Shown: positions 1 to 12,273 of the stretch, piece by piece
Layout: each line of letters begins with the position of its first letter
How positions within the stretch are numbered: the first letter of the stretch is position 1
Origin: Abelmoschus esculentus
Taxonomy: Eukaryota; Streptophyta; Magnoliopsida; Malvales; Malvaceae
Assembly (NCBI GenBank): GCA_035048815.1
Contig: JAUCBN010000037.1
Coordinates: forward strand, 13,606,001-13,670,000
Length of the DNA stretch: 64,000 bases
Reading direction: 5' to 3'
Made by a program: the position numbers and the translations under genes
The notes under the pieces: model-generated
Seen by the model: the letters and a program-made list of their open reading frames with translations, nothing else
Told to the model about the DNA's origin: nothing
Databases searched by the model: none

Positions 1-24
1 ATCATTTAGTTGTGTGTATCGTAG

Positions 25-687
25 ACAGAGAACTCTCCTTATCGGTATAGAGGAATGTTCCAAGCTCTGTCCACTGTGTTGCGGGAAGAAGGCCCACGAT
101 CATTGTACAAAGGTTGGCTACCTTCAGTCATTGGAGTTGTGAGTCATTTAGTTTCATCTATTTGGTATTTCATCATTGAATGGTTTTGAACATTGTGTAT
201 GTCACGAGGGCATGCCTTCTTGGCCAGAGATAATGGCTTTGAAGAGAAAGAAACAGTGAGAAGTGATTTCTTTCCAAGGGTGACATAATTATAAGATCCA
301 CAATCATTATAAAAAATCCCCCTACCCCGACAAAGAGACTGCTTTATGTTTTTGTATGTTGATTTGAACTCATTTTTGTTTGCAGATTCCATATGTGGGT
401 CTGAACTTTGCTGTGTATGAATCTCTAAAAGATTGGTTAATCAAAAGTAGACCATTTGGGTTGGTTGAAGACTCTGAGTTGAGTGTGACAACCAGGCTTA
501 CCCTCTTGATGTGATTCGCAGAAGAATGCAAATGGCAGGATGGAAAGATGCAGCCTCAGTTTTCACTGGTGATGAGAGGAACAAGGCTTCTCTTGAATAT
601 ACCGGCATGATTGACGCTTTCAGGAAAACTGTTAGGCATGAAGGCTTCGGAGCATTATACAAGGGTCTGGTCCCTAATTCCGTGAAG
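25..687 (+). pseudogene. ADNT1: 3' part of an ADNT1-type mitochondrial adenine nucleotide carrier, frameshifted
   Basis: The reading resembles the C-terminal half of plant ADNT1, a mitochondrial inner-membrane ATP/ADP/AMP exchanger. An exon at 25-138 encodes ...YRGMFQALSTVLREEGP... and ends at a GTGAGT donor. A second exon at 386-687 encodes VGLNFAVYESLKDWL, then PLDVIRRRMQM (the carrier signature) and GALYKGLVPNSVK. Between VTTR and the carrier signature the usual glycine/alanine-rich stretch is missing and the frame changes, so the first frame stops at 511-513. The join falls on GCTT (496-499), which fits a microhomology deletion. I cannot find the expected final exon after 687. The gene starts left of the window. 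Family assignment is firm; calling it a pseudogene rests on the frame break. Confidence 0.65.
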
Positions 688-1221
688 GTTAGTGTCTTTC
701 AATTCATTTATATTGTTGATACACACAGGAATATCAAACTGAGTGTCAATTCAGCTTAAATATTTATGAGGTATGTGATATTTTTGTAGGCAAGGCGAAT
801 GGAGAACATCGTAGCTTTTCACTCCTCGTTCATGTTCTGTGTCATTAAGGAACAATCCTAGAAACACAAGTTGTCCACCTCTGCATAAAATTTGAGAAGC
901 AATTTCTAAGTCTTCTCTGCGATATCGATTGTGTTTTCTCTGTAGTGCAGTAGAACAATTCATCTCAATAAGTTTGTCTTCTCTGTAGTTGATAGATTTC
1001 CTACTGCGATATGGATAACTCGAATCTGGTTGTTTACCTGTCGTTCGGATTCAACTTGTTTGCTCTTCTGGTCTCTCATTTGTACTAATGGTGTCTTTGT
1101 CTCTTATTTCATTCTCTAATCATTTCAATGTCTAGGATGCATTCATTTTCTTTCTTTCCCTTATCTCTCACGGGATGCATTCATTTTCTTTAAATTCTAA
1201 ATCTCAAACTCTAAACCTTAA
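688..1221. other. intergenic, nothing recognised
   Basis: No convincing exon, repeat or RNA gene was seen. A short stretch around 768-810 vaguely resembles a decayed last carrier exon but cannot be supported. Confidence 0.4.
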
Positions 1222-1700
1222 GGGTAAACTGCAATGGATGTCACTTAATTATGGGTACGATTATATTTGGGTCACTCAATTACTAAAAGTTACGTTTGGG
1301 TCATTTAATTATGAGTAAGGTTACATTTGGGTCACCCAATTAATAAAGATTATATTTGAATCACTCAATTATATGCAAGGTTACATTTGGGTCACCTTTC
1401 ATATTTTAAAAAGTTTATCAATTCGTGTATTAGATTAATTAATGATTTCAAATGAAATACTCTAATATTAATAAGGATATACAAGTGATTTAAAAGAAAA
1501 AACGATCAAATTAATGTACTTTTTCAAATATGAAGGGTGACTCAAATGTAACCTTACATATAATTAACTCAAATATAACCTCTAATAATTTGGTCACTCA
1601 AATATAACTTTACCAAGAGTAACCCAAATATAACTTTTAATAATTAAGTGTTCAAATATAATTATACCTATAATTAAATGACCTTTATAACAGTTTATCT
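1222..1700. mobile_element. Mutator-like fold-back MITE, copy 1 (479 bp)
   Basis: The two halves are inverted copies of each other. The element begins GGGTAAACTG and ends CAGTTTATCT. Each arm holds several degenerate units of the type GGGTCACTCAATTATTAAAAG. Flanks AAACCTTAA (1213-1221) and AAATTTTAA (1701-1709) fit a 9-bp target duplication with two C-to-T changes, as in Mutator-like elements. A second copy of exactly the same length lies at 43568-44046. There is no coding capacity. Confidence 0.75.
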
Positions 1701-1984
1701 AAATTTTAATTATAAATCTGAAACCTAATTTTTTTAGTGCTAAAAATAATGGCACCAAAGTAACCTGGCTACACTTGCATTTGAGACATGATAGGGCGGT
1801 GAAAGGCATTGTTGGGTCGAGTAGAGATTTAAGAACACGAGGCTGAACTGAGGGCAAACCCAAAATCTATGTAAATCTTGTCAAAACCCCACTTTGTTTT
1901 CTTAAAAAAGTTTCAAATTACATGTTAATCCAATCAGACAAGGTATTAGATTTTTTTTAAAAATAAAGTTAATAGTGCAAATAA

Positions 1985-2600
1985 GTGCGGTTTAAAGATT
2001 TTGGGGGTCATGTGCAATTTATTAAAATATGATCCTTAAAAGTAATTGTCCCTGATCTCCACTAGTTATAAAATTGTAGCCCTTAGAAACAAATGTCGGG
2101 AAAATTATATCATGGGTCAGTCCCATCACTTGTCCATGAGACCAACCAATAAAAACTTTCCATTTCATCAATTTTTCCATGTCATAATTTTTTCCAAGTG
2201 AATCTTCACTTGGAAAATTAAAAAATAATGAGGTGGACAGTTTCTATTGGTTGGTCCCATGGATGACGTGGTGGGACTGACCCATGATATAATTTCTCCC
2301 TTAAGGACCCTTGTGCGATTGTTTCTATTACGCCTGTCCAAAACCTTACTAGTTCTACTGAAACAATAGTAATAGTAATAATCATTAAGATTCTACAATC
2401 AATTGTCATATTTAAGAAATAATTATAACATTTTAACAATTATAACTCATCTTTCTTAATATCGTTTTTAAAAATTTCAATGAATTTCGAGATTAACATC
2501 ATCTAATGAATGTAGTTTATCAAAATTTAGGGCCTTCTTTATCGGGAACTCTATGCGGTCGCTCCTATTACGTCTGTCCAGAACCCCACCGAGTACAAAA
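1985..2600 (+). repeat. dispersed repeat, copy A (inverted copy at 44975-45415)
   Basis: The stretch from GTTTAAAGATTTTGGGGGTCA through the AATAGTAATAGTAATAATC segment to CCTATTACGTCTGTCCAGAA matches 44975-45415 in reverse complement, apart from the hairpin MITE inserted here at 2098-2300. The motif CCTATTACG-CTGTCCA-AACC occurs twice inside this copy (about 2326 and 2567). It is an unclassified repeat with no ORF. Confidence 0.65.
2098..2300. mobile_element. hairpin MITE (203 bp) inserted in dispersed repeat
   Basis: Starts GGGAAAATTATATCATGGGTC and ends with the near-perfect inverse. The arms continue inward through ACCAACCAATA-AAAC to a central AAGTGAATCTTCACTT palindrome. The related repeat at 44975-45415 lacks these 203 bp, so it acts as an approximate empty site. 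The target duplication cannot be fixed because the flanks have diverged. Confidence 0.7.
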
Positions 2601-3048
2601 CTTGTGAACTGGAATTTTCTTGTAATGTGTTTTTTATAATATTTTATATGTATTAATAATAAAAAGGAAATATTTTTATAAGGGATGGGTTTAAGGTATA
2701 TAATATAATTTATGATCATCGTACGAATGAAATTAATAATCATTTTTATAAAGGAAATACGAATATATAGTGGTAATTAAATTTTCAAAAATTATATAAT
2801 AGATATTAATTTAGTTTTTATTATAAAATAATTACTGAATAGATAACTATCGTTAATTTAGATGGCATGATAATTATGAAAATTTATATAATAACATATT
2901 TAATCCTTGCACATTCAATCAATTTAAATATTAATACTGAGAGTTCAATTAGGACTAAATTGATTAAATGTAAAAATCTAAAATATTAATATGTTATTAT
3001 TTAAATTTCTATAAATATGAAGTCATTCATATAACCTCAACTAACAAT

Positions 3049-3218
3049 CAGGGACGGAACTAGGATTAAACATTAGGAGGGGCAAAGGTCTATTAAGTTT
3101 TTAAATCTAAAAATTGGGAGGGGTAAAAATCTTATTTTACTACCATTTAAACTAAGAGGAACCTCAAGTGTAATTATACCAAAAAAATTTGGAAGGAGCA
3201 AACATAGTTTCGTTCCTG
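3049..3218. mobile_element. hAT-type MITE (170 bp) with perfect 8-bp target duplication
   Basis: Terminal inverted repeats are CAGGGACGGAACTA and, from the other end, CAGGAACGAAACTA. The element is flanked by CTAACAAT at 3041-3048 and 3219-3226, a perfect 8-bp target duplication typical of hAT elements. No coding capacity. Confidence 0.85.
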
Positions 3219-3239
3219 CTAACAATCCAATGGTACGAA

Positions 3240-3378
3240 CCATCTTGCCTCTTGTCTCAGTCGTTAAGGAAACAATTATTGTTTTTGGAGGTCACAGGTT
3301 TAAACACCAGTATTACAGCACCATGATTGAGCGATCAATATCCAATGGTTAATAGTATATTTTAGAAAAAAAAAAAAC
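3240..3378 (+). mobile_element. tRNA-derived SINE relic, copy 1
   Basis: A box-A-like stretch (TGTCTCAGTCGTTAAGG) precedes a box-B-like stretch (GGTTTAAACACC), about 45 bp apart, and the unit ends in a 13-A tail at 3365-3377. A related copy lies at 28535-28660. This is a family-level inference from pol III box spacing and the A tail. Confidence 0.5.
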
Positions 3379-3494
3379 TAAAGTTTAATATCTATTATAT
3401 AATTTTAAAAAGCTTGATGACCATTTTACATTTTTGAATAGTTTAGTGACCATTTGTGTATTTTACCCCAACCTATAATCAAATTGTTTTTCTT

Positions 3495-3537
3495 CCACGT
3501 GGTAGCCGCCGGAGAAGGGCCTACACAATCCACGTGG
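3495..3537. promoter_or_regulatory. pair of perfect G-boxes
   Basis: CCACGTGG occurs at 3495-3502 and again at 3530-3537, 35 bp apart centre to centre. G-boxes bind bZIP factors such as HY5 and bHLH factors such as PIFs. They lie about 1.9 kb upstream of the SPA1 start codon, so a role in SPA1 control is only a possibility. Confidence 0.35.
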
Positions 3538-3739
3538 TTCGTTGAGAACTACTCGTTCCTGTGTTGCCCGACAATACATCGTGAAAGTTGCAACTTTTAA
3601 GACGAAATTACATAATCACCCCTACAACCGTTTGCATCCTAACAATCCATACGCCCGTGAGGTTGGGTCCACAAACCGGACGGATTATACAGGAAAAGAA
3701 ATCAAGGCATTGTTGGATAACTGTTTGAGATAAAATTAA

Positions 3740-4500
3740 AAATATATATATTAAAATTAAAAATTTTATCCGTTAAATTCGTTAATTTAAATTTAAGTAA
3801 ATAACGAATAGAACGAAACTTTTGATTTAAAAATGATAATATTTTTTTTAAATTAAAAATTTTAACATAAAAGTTTTAATATTTTTTTTTTACTTTAACA
3901 ATTGTAAATTAATATTTTTCTTCTAATTCTTACATATTTATATTTAAATATAAGATAAATTGTATTAATAATCACCAAATATATAAGGTATTTTTATAAT
4001 AATCATTGAAATTTTAAAAATTTTATTATAATTATTTAATTTTTATATTATTTGTATTACGATATTATCATCAATTATGTTAAAAAACGTTAATATGACG
4101 ATTGTTTTTCTATCTTCTCTCTTTTTGACTTAGTTTAATTCATCTTTTAAATTTATAAACTTGATTCAAAAAAATTTAAATAGAATTTAAGTTATAAAGT
4201 AAAAATTAAATAACTCAATCTTTTGTAATCAATAGATTAATTTTTAAGTTTGAAACGATTCAATCAATTCTGTCTGATATTTGTATGTATCATATAAAAA
4301 ATAATAATATAGAAATATATATTGTATATATTATATAAAATTATTTAGATTAAAATTAATTAGTACTATATTATTATAAATATATAATTAAATTTAAACA
4401 AAAATTTAACTTAATTCAACTTAAATAAATTTAAAATTATAAAATAAAATTCATTAATTTATTTTTTTCACGTAATTCGATCGAAAATTCACCCATTTAA
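3740..4500. other. AT-rich intergenic DNA
   Basis: Very AT-rich sequence with long A and T runs; no ORF, repeat unit or RNA gene was recognised. Confidence 0.5.
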
Positions 4501-4599
4501 CAGTGCCGACGACAAACGGGAGCAGTTGTTTAGGCCTTTTGGCCTTGGATGGCATATTTGGTAAATAATCAATAAACCAATGGCATTTACATTGAAACA

Positions 4600-5470
4600 G
4601 ATTCCCAGTTTTTCTTTTCTTCAATTATATTATACTATATATTTCCCTTTTTGACTACCAGATTTTTGCAGGGAAAATATCGTGGCTGCACTCTGCTCCT
4701 CATATTTCAGACGCCTCTGACCTAAGCAAAGTAGTTCAAGAATCCCACTTGGTTTATACAAAGGGAAAATCGGGTTTAATTAATCACTATTAGTACTATT
4801 TTAATATAATTATGTTAATTAATTTGAAAATTCGTGGACCAAAAGAATTCGAAGTAGATTAATTAGCTTAAAAATGGGGGAAAAGAATATCTGGGAGACA
4901 TCGAAAAGACATTGTTCTGTTTCTGATTTGTCTAATTGCAGAGAATAATATTATTAATTATATTGTTTTTTATTTGTGATTTTGGTTTCCATTTCTGGTA
5001 AGTTTCGTTAGCTGCTTTCTTTTTCTTTTTTGCTTTGATTTGAAAATTACTGTTAACTGATCGCTGCTAAAAGCTGCTGTCCTTGCTGTGTAAGGTAAAT
5101 TCTTCAGTTTTATCATTTTGGTTTTGGTTTTGAACATTATCGTTTTCTATTTCTTCAAGTTTTGTTTGGGTTTGATTGTTTGAGAGGAGATTTTCACGTG
5201 ATAGAGGTGATTAATTTTAATTTTCTTGAACACCCAATCTCCTGTTTGGTTTTTTGTTTGTTAAATTGGAAGGTGTATGGTGTATGGTGTATGGAGTATG
5301 GAGTATTTAGTTGTTTATTTGCTTAATTTGTTTGGTTTTGATTTTGTGTGTAAAGACAATGGATTTCTAGCTCTGTGTTTTTAATTATTTCATGTTATAT
5401 TTGTTGTATGTAGTTCTTCTTCTGATGTGCTATAGGGTTTAAAAGAAGAATTTGTTTGGAATTGGATAGT
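4600..5470 (+). promoter_or_regulatory. SPA1 promoter and 5' leader with probable leader intron
   Basis: A TATA-like TATACTATATATTT lies near 4631. Around 4997 there is a good donor (CTGGTAAGTTTCG), and at 5434 an acceptor (GTGCTATAG) just ahead of the coding exon, with T-rich DNA between, so a 5' UTR intron is likely. A short heptamer run (GTGTATG and variants) sits at about 5272-5305. The transcription start is not defined by sequence alone. Confidence 0.4.
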
Positions 5471-8400
5471 ATGGAAAGAGATGGGCAAGAAATGGCAGCT
5501 GATGAATTACTAGAGACTGTTGAATTCAAAAAGAAAGATTTCGGTTTTCCCTTGAAATCAGATGATCATCTTTTGATGGAATCTCCGGTGAATGGTTTGA
5601 GTCGCTTTGCGTCTCCGTGTCTCGCCACTTCTTCTATTAACGAGGCAGAGACTGAGGCTGGAATGATAGTGGAAGATTTGACATTGGAAAACTATAAGAA
5701 CTCAAGTTTGGTTTTAGCCAAGAGCTCGAACAACTTACGCAAGGCTCAGCAGGAACAAATTTATTGTATTGAAAGTAGGTCAGAGCATGATGTTTTAGAT
5801 GGAAAAGCAAACCATATGTTGTTGAGAGCAAAAGAGCAGCTTGCAAGAATGTCTTATGAAAACCACAAGGTCAAGGATACTGATCAAACGTCCGGGGGAA
5901 TTGCTTTGCATTTGAAGGCTACCGAGGATAACTTGGTTAGCTCAAGCAATACATTGTCAGTTGCAGCTACTCGATTGAAAATGTCATCTAGGCCTAGCTT
6001 TTCTCAGTTCTCAGTGAAGAAAGGTATAAAAGGGAAGGCTATTATCAGAAGAGAACATCTTGACCAGGAAATCGATAATTCTGTTACTGAGCCTAGCTCC
6101 AACGGGATTAGTTTGAGAGAATGGCTAAAACCAGGGAATCGAAAAGAAGATAAAGTTGAAAGCCTGATTATATTCAGGCAGATTGTGGAGTTGGTGGATT
6201 CGGCACATTCTCAAGGAGTTGTCTTGCAAGATTTAAGGCTGTCCTGTTTCTCTATATTATCATCAAATAAGGTTATCTATACCGGACTGTCTGTCAAGAA
6301 AGGACTAGAGTCACCAGTACATAATGATTTGAAGAGAAAAAGCTCCCTGGAACAAGGTATGAATGCTGCCATTTGTAGTCGAGGTGCAAAGCAGCTAAAG
6401 CATGATGAGAACATGAGACCTCCTGAACACAAAACAGAATTCACCTCTCCTCGTGGATCCAAGATGGAGATGCGGAATATTGTTGGTTTTCATACATCTA
6501 TTAAGCAACATTCTAAGCCTTTTGTCAACCAGCATCCATTTTTCCACTATGCTACAGCATCTGTTGCGCAATCTCCTTCAGCAGCTATACAAGTGGAAGA
6601 GAGGTGGTATGCTTGCCCGGGGGAGCTCAATGGAAGAAGCCTCACATTTTCATCAAATATATACAGCCTTGGGGTTTTACTTTTTGAGGTTAGGAGTTTT
6701 ATTAGTATTTCATATTTGTTAGTACTTTTGGAATTCCTTTCTTTGATTTTCTCTGCATAGAATGTTATATATTTTAGTCAGAATGAGTCATGTAAGACCG
6801 TAACATTAATGCGTGTGAAAAAAGTCCAATTTTCTTGGTCTAGAAAGACAGAACCCTTACACATCAGTTTTTTTATTAGTTCAGCAGTTAGATATTATGT
6901 TATAATGGCTTATGTTATTTCTAGTAATTGATGGTTGGAACTGAACCAATAAAAAGGACACTGAACTTGTTACTACAATTTGTGCCTATTAGGGAAAAGG
7001 GGGAAAGGAAAATTGTGACTAAAATTTGGGACAATATAAATGGAATTCACTGTCCTTTTTGTTTTTGTCTAGTCACTGAGAGAGTAATCTTAAAACTGCT
7101 AATCACGTGCATCTCGACTTTTACTGTTGTTCGTATAGATTAAGTCAGGGTAAATTATTATGTCATAGTGCTGATACTAACTTTGAGATAGGTTCCAATA
7201 CTTGAATCATAATAATCTAGAAGTCATGTTTATTACAACCCCTGCTAATCTATGAGCATTTCCCCAGCAGCTTGAGCATTCTTTAAACACATGACTTTTC
7301 TAGAACATGTCTGAATGTCTGAAAGGGTTTTCCATTAAACATCCTGTTAGAATAATCTGGTTTGCCATTAAACATATGGTTTGAGTATGTCTCAGTTCCT
7401 ATACTTTGAATCATAGAGTTGATAGGAAGTCTATTATTTCAACTAATATGGTCCGTTTCTATCAGCTGCTATGTCGTTTTGAGTCAATGGAACAGCATTC
7501 TGCAATGATGTCGGATTTGAGCCAGCGGATTCTTCCACCAAATTTCCTTTCAAAAAGTCCAAAGGAGGCTGCCTTTTGTCTTTGGCTACTTCATCCTGAA
7601 CCCCTGTCTCGTCCAACTACAAGGTATCAATGAATCTATTACTATCAGTCACCATCAGCAGTAACTACTCATTTCATAGCATTTTTGTTCAATCTAAGCT
7701 GTCATTTTGTATTTTAATTTATTAAGAATCAAGTAAATACTTGAATGCAAGAAAAAAATCAGGTAGAAGCTACAATGGGTTGTAAAACTCACTAGTTTGT
7801 TCTCTCCATTTCTAGCAAGCACATAAATAATTGTTCTTGTTCTTACTGTCATTTCCTAGCTTCCTAACTAAAGTGATGCTTATTACAAATTGTAAGTGCT
7901 TGTATTGTACTTCATTTTTGTTGCTATGTAGGTCACATTGTGTACCGAAATGAATGAATATTTAATGTAGTTTCTACTTGTATTGGTCTTTAAGTACAAT
8001 TAAATTCTGTACACAACAGGGAAATCCTGGAGTCTGATTTATTTTGTGGATCCCAAGATCAGTTTCACGGGAACAATTTATCAGAATCTTCTGATAGTGA
8101 TATGGCTGAATCAGAGATATTACTTCATTTTCTAACTAGACTAGAAGAACAAAAGCAGAAGCATGCCTCCAAATTGATTGAAGAGATTAGGTTCTTAGAA
8201 GAAGATATCAAGGAGGCTATGAGAAGGCAATCGTTAAGGACATCCTCAGTTTTCCCTCAGATACGCAATGGATTTCCTGATGCAGGAGAAAAGTGGATGC
8301 ATTTTGAAGATCCTGGAACCTCCGTTCCTCATTATATATCGAATTTGAACTCAGATGCCAATGATCAATGGTTGTCAAAAAATATCCGACAACTCGAGCA

Positions 8401-10385
8401 TACTTACTTCTCGATGAGATCCAAAATCCACTCTTCTGAAACTGCTGCTTCAGCAGGCTCTGATAAAGACTTGCTTAAGAATAGAGATAAGTTGTCTAAG
8501 TTTCAAAATGAGAATGACAAACAACTAGTGAATCCGAAATCTGTCGATCCCCTGGGGAGCTTTTTTGATGGTTTGTGCAAGTTTGCTCACTATAACAAGT
8601 TTGAAGTCTGTGGAACAATAAGAAATAGAGACATTCTAAACTCTGCAAATGTGATATGTACTCTTAGTTTTGACCGTAATGAGGATTATATTGCTACTGC
8701 TGGCATATCGAAGAGAATCAAGATTTTCGAGTTTGATGCATTTCTGAATGACTCTATTGATATCCATTATCCTGTGGTTGAGTTGTCAAACAAGTCAAAA
8801 ATTAGCTGTGTGTGCTGGAACAACTACATAAAGAATTATTTGGCTTCAACTGATTATGATGGTGTTGTCCAGGTAAATACGTGTTCTAATTGAAATATTC
8901 CTTGATGTGAATGTTGCTCAAACAAGGCACTCAGGTTTTATCCTACCAAAATTATATGTTAGTGGTAAATTTTTTTAGACGTTCATGATCCATCGTTGTT
9001 TTGGTACTATTCCAGTAGAGTGGTAAAAAAAATTTCATGACCAACATCATGGCTATCATTTTTTTTTGAAAGAAAAAAGAACTGTGCTTAGATTCTGAAT
9101 TATTTTTTACTCTATTGCATCAAAGAATAATAGCGGCTATCATCTGTCTAAATGTTTAATTTGCCTTCTATTCTATGTTGGTTTATGGAATTTTCATTAT
9201 TGAAGTAAGGCTGTTGCCTTACATTTAATTGATAAAATGGTGCCTTTTGGGTACAGACATGGGATGCTGGTAGTGGTCAAGGACTCTGTGAATACAATGA
9301 ACACCAAAAGAGGGCATGGTCTGTCGACTTTTCTCAAGCTGACCCGACAAAGTTTGTCAGTGGAAGCGATGACTGCTCTGTGAAGCTTTGGAGCATTAAT
9401 GAGGTATGCTTTCCTGCCTCATCGTGTAGCATGTAAAAGTTTTGATGTTTTTCACAAATCAGAAACACCTGTGAATCACCCTGCATGCTTGAGCTCACAT
9501 GTGTATTGTTTTGGATCATTAGCCTGTATGTTTTCAGCAAAGCTAGTGAAAAAAATTATAATGAAATTATCGCAGAGAAGTTCACTCGGAACCATACGGA
9601 GCCACGCAAATGTCTGCTGTGTTCAGTTCTCTAGTTTCTCTCCTCATCTGTTGGCATTTGGATCTGCGGATTACAAAGTATGTTGCTACGATCTCCGGCA
9701 TGCTAGAATTCCCTTATGCACATTGGCTTCCCATGAAAAAACTGTTAGCTATGTGAAATTCTTGGATTCCAATACCATTCTCTCTGCATCCACTGATAAC
9801 ACCCTGAAGTTGTGGGATCTCAACAAAACTTTTTCAGATGGATCATCCTCCACTACTTGTGAATTAACATTTACAGGCCATAAAAATGAGAAGGTTATAT
9901 ACTTTTTCTGTATCTGTTAAAATTGAGCATTTTCCATATCTTTTAAGTTCTAACCATTTATTTTCTGCTTGGTCAGAACTTTGTAGGTTTATCCGCCTTG
10001 GATGGGTATATAGCATGCGGTTCAGAAACGAATGAGGTAAATACAGTTTAATCACATATGAAATGCTGAAATCTGTTGCTCTAGTCAAGATTTTCTTATT
10101 TCTTTTTTGTTTTTGATCATGACAATACACATGCATACCATACTGATCAACACTAAACTGATCCAGATCTTTTTTGTTGTTGTACTATTGAAGGTTTATT
10201 GTTATTATAGATCTCTGCCAATGCCAATCACTTCCTATAAGTTTGGGTCTGTTGATCCTGTTTCTGGGCATCAAAACGTCGACGAAAATGGACAGTTTGT
10301 TTCAAGTGTCTGTTGGAGACAAAAGTCAAACATGCTCGTTGCTGCCAACTCAACTGGAAATATAGAATTACTGAAATTAGTGTGA
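5471..10385 (+). CDS. SPA1: SPA1: kinase-like, coiled-coil, WD40 partner of COP1
   Basis: Exons by splice reading: 5471-6688, 7466-7623, 8020-8872, 9257-9403, 9576-9893, 9977-10036, 10194-10385 (2,946 nt, 981 aa; Arabidopsis SPA1 is about 1,029 aa). SPA proteins form the COP1-SPA ubiquitin ligase that removes HY5 and other light-signalling factors in darkness. Residues about 212-465 are the kinase-like region (SLREWL, IFRQIVELVDSAHSQGV, SNIYSLGVLLFE, FCLWLLHPEPLSRPTTR). Residues about 487-530 are a coiled coil (LLHFLTRLEEQKQKHASKLI). From about 670 to the end are WD40 repeats, with DYDGVVQTWDAG, SGSDDCSVKLW and SASTDNTLKLWDL visible. The start is the first in-frame ATG after a TGA at 5423. 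No lesion was seen. The long N-terminal extension favours SPA1/SPA2 over SPA3/SPA4; gene neighbours favour SPA1. Confidence 0.92.
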
Positions 10386-10900
10386 TGAAAGCCTTTCCCC
10401 AAATTAGTTCAGTTCTAAACTGTAATTATCTTGCATGTCTTAAAGATGGATTATATTCACTTTGAGAGAACCCTGATAGCAGACTGCAAAGGCTGAAGTG
10501 TGAAAAAATGAGAGCCAAAAATCGTTCACTAACTTTGTGCCTGTGCACACAAGGATATTAGTTAATGGCCTCAGAATAGTAGGTTAATGACAAAGATGAC
10601 ATTTCTCTTAGTTAATGACCCCAGCAGCTTTATCTCAACTACTCCTTGTGAACAGTTAATGGCAACGTTGAGGAGTGGCTCCACGAATGTTTCTCGGGGT
10701 GGAATAGTTCTTGAGCAAAATCTTACTGATGGACATAGTAGTAGAAGAACATAGCAGCCTAGAATTTCGTGTTCAAACAGTCGAGATGTGAGTGCTTCTT
10801 TAGAATTAAATAGGCATGCAGCAGTAAGTTTTACGGCAAGGTATTTTCACAAGTATTTTGCTTCTTGATTTGTATATACTTGTTCCTTTATGATTAGTTC

Positions 10901-10906
10901 AATAAA
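10901..10906 (+). terminator. SPA1 poly(A) signal
   Basis: AATAAA lies about 515 bp after the SPA1 stop in T-rich sequence and is the best candidate for 3'-end formation. Confidence 0.45.
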
Positions 10907-10929
10907 GTTTCTCGCTGTTGCAAACAAAT

Positions 10930-11538
10930 ATAAAACTAGCCTTTCTGATTGAGATGTAGTCTGTATATCATCTGTCGAGGCGAGAGAACTTCCCACCATT
11001 ACGAATTGGAAACCCTTAAGATTTAACTTTTACTTGTGTTTCTGTTTGCTGTCTGTAGTATTGTCATCAGTACCCTTAGCAAATTATATACAGTTCGTAT
11101 GTATTTAATAGACCATTACGATTTGATGGAAAGATCAAACCTCTGCTTGCATGGAAACAAGAATAACCATATATTGATAGATCGAGTACAATTATTAAAT
11201 AATTGAAGGTACAAAACAAAACTGATCTGCTTGTTGAACTGGCTCAAAGAATTTGTATGATTGTTGTTGAGCATTAATGAATTGTTTCTGCTAAAGTTGT
11301 AGGGAAAAATTATTCATCTTTCATATATCAAAGACCGTGACAGTTCAGCAGCATACATGCTAAATTTACAGGTGTAAGGTGTCAGCCAGTCCAAGCTAAC
11401 ATGTTCATCCCTTAAAACTTTGAAAACTCGACATGCTCCGAGCAATTGTTCCGAGTATTATTGATCTGGCAAAGAATTTTTACTGTAGACTAGATCAAAC
11501 TTTGTTGCCGTGTCTAAGGAATCAACCTGTAGAAAAGG
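10930..11538. other. spacer between SPA1 and kinase pseudogene
   Basis: Probable 3' flanks of the two convergent genes; nothing else was recognised. Confidence 0.4.
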
Positions 11539-11583
11539 CTAGAGCTCAGAATCAGAGACATGACCAGATTTTGTTCTCTGTAT

Positions 11584-11740
11584 TCTGGGACTCATCAAGA
11601 GCTGTCTTTCTGGACTATTTCTGTGCCTGAGACTCATTAAGAGCTGGCTTTCTAAACTCTTTCTATGCCTGGGACTCACTAAGAACTGGCTTTCTAAACT
11701 CTTTCTGTGTCTGGGACTCACTAAGAGCTGGTTTTCTGAA
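11584..11740 (-). repeat. 45-bp coding tandem repeat in kinase pseudogene tail
   Basis: Four imperfect 45-bp units encode a 15-residue module of the form LLVSPRHRKSLESQ, rich in Ser, Arg and His. Confidence 0.75.
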
Positions 11741-12273
11741 TTTGTTACGGAACTGCGGGCACGATGAATATGTCTTAATAATCTTCCTTTAGGTGTCACT
11801 TGAAAAGAAGAAGCAGGTTGTCAGCATGAATTGTAATGTTTAAATTTTGACATGAAACAATAATTTGGTGTTGTGCCTTATTATTTCAAGAGGAAAAGCA
11901 TGATTAATAAAGTTCAAGAGTGTGGTCGATACCTGGTTGCTTTGCTCTAATATCTGGAGATTTCTTCATTGTAGTACGTATCCTAGGCGATGGTTCAGGC
12001 GAAGGAATGGATCTCTCAGTGGCTGATGAGTAAGGTTCCTCTGTAGAGACATTCTCATCGCCACTAAATTCATTTCTTTCACTTCCTGATTCTGAAGTCT
12101 CTCTGGGAGTAGATCCTGTTTTGTCCTTTTCCAATACTCTATAAACAAATATCTGAAAAGGGATTTGTGATATCGATACAGTCTTCGAATCTTCCGATCC
12201 AGGGAACATCCGTTCAAATCTTGAATCAATCTCATAGTAATCCACCAGTGGCAACAGTAACTCTGATTGGTTA

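Noticed and set aside
3542..3733. 63-codon plus-strand ORF near the G-boxes
   Set aside because: No recognisable family, no splice or promoter support, and the sequence is compatible with chance in a GC-richer island.
10930..11538. Extra SPA1 exon downstream
   Set aside because: The WD40 domain is complete at 10385 and no frame with coding character follows.
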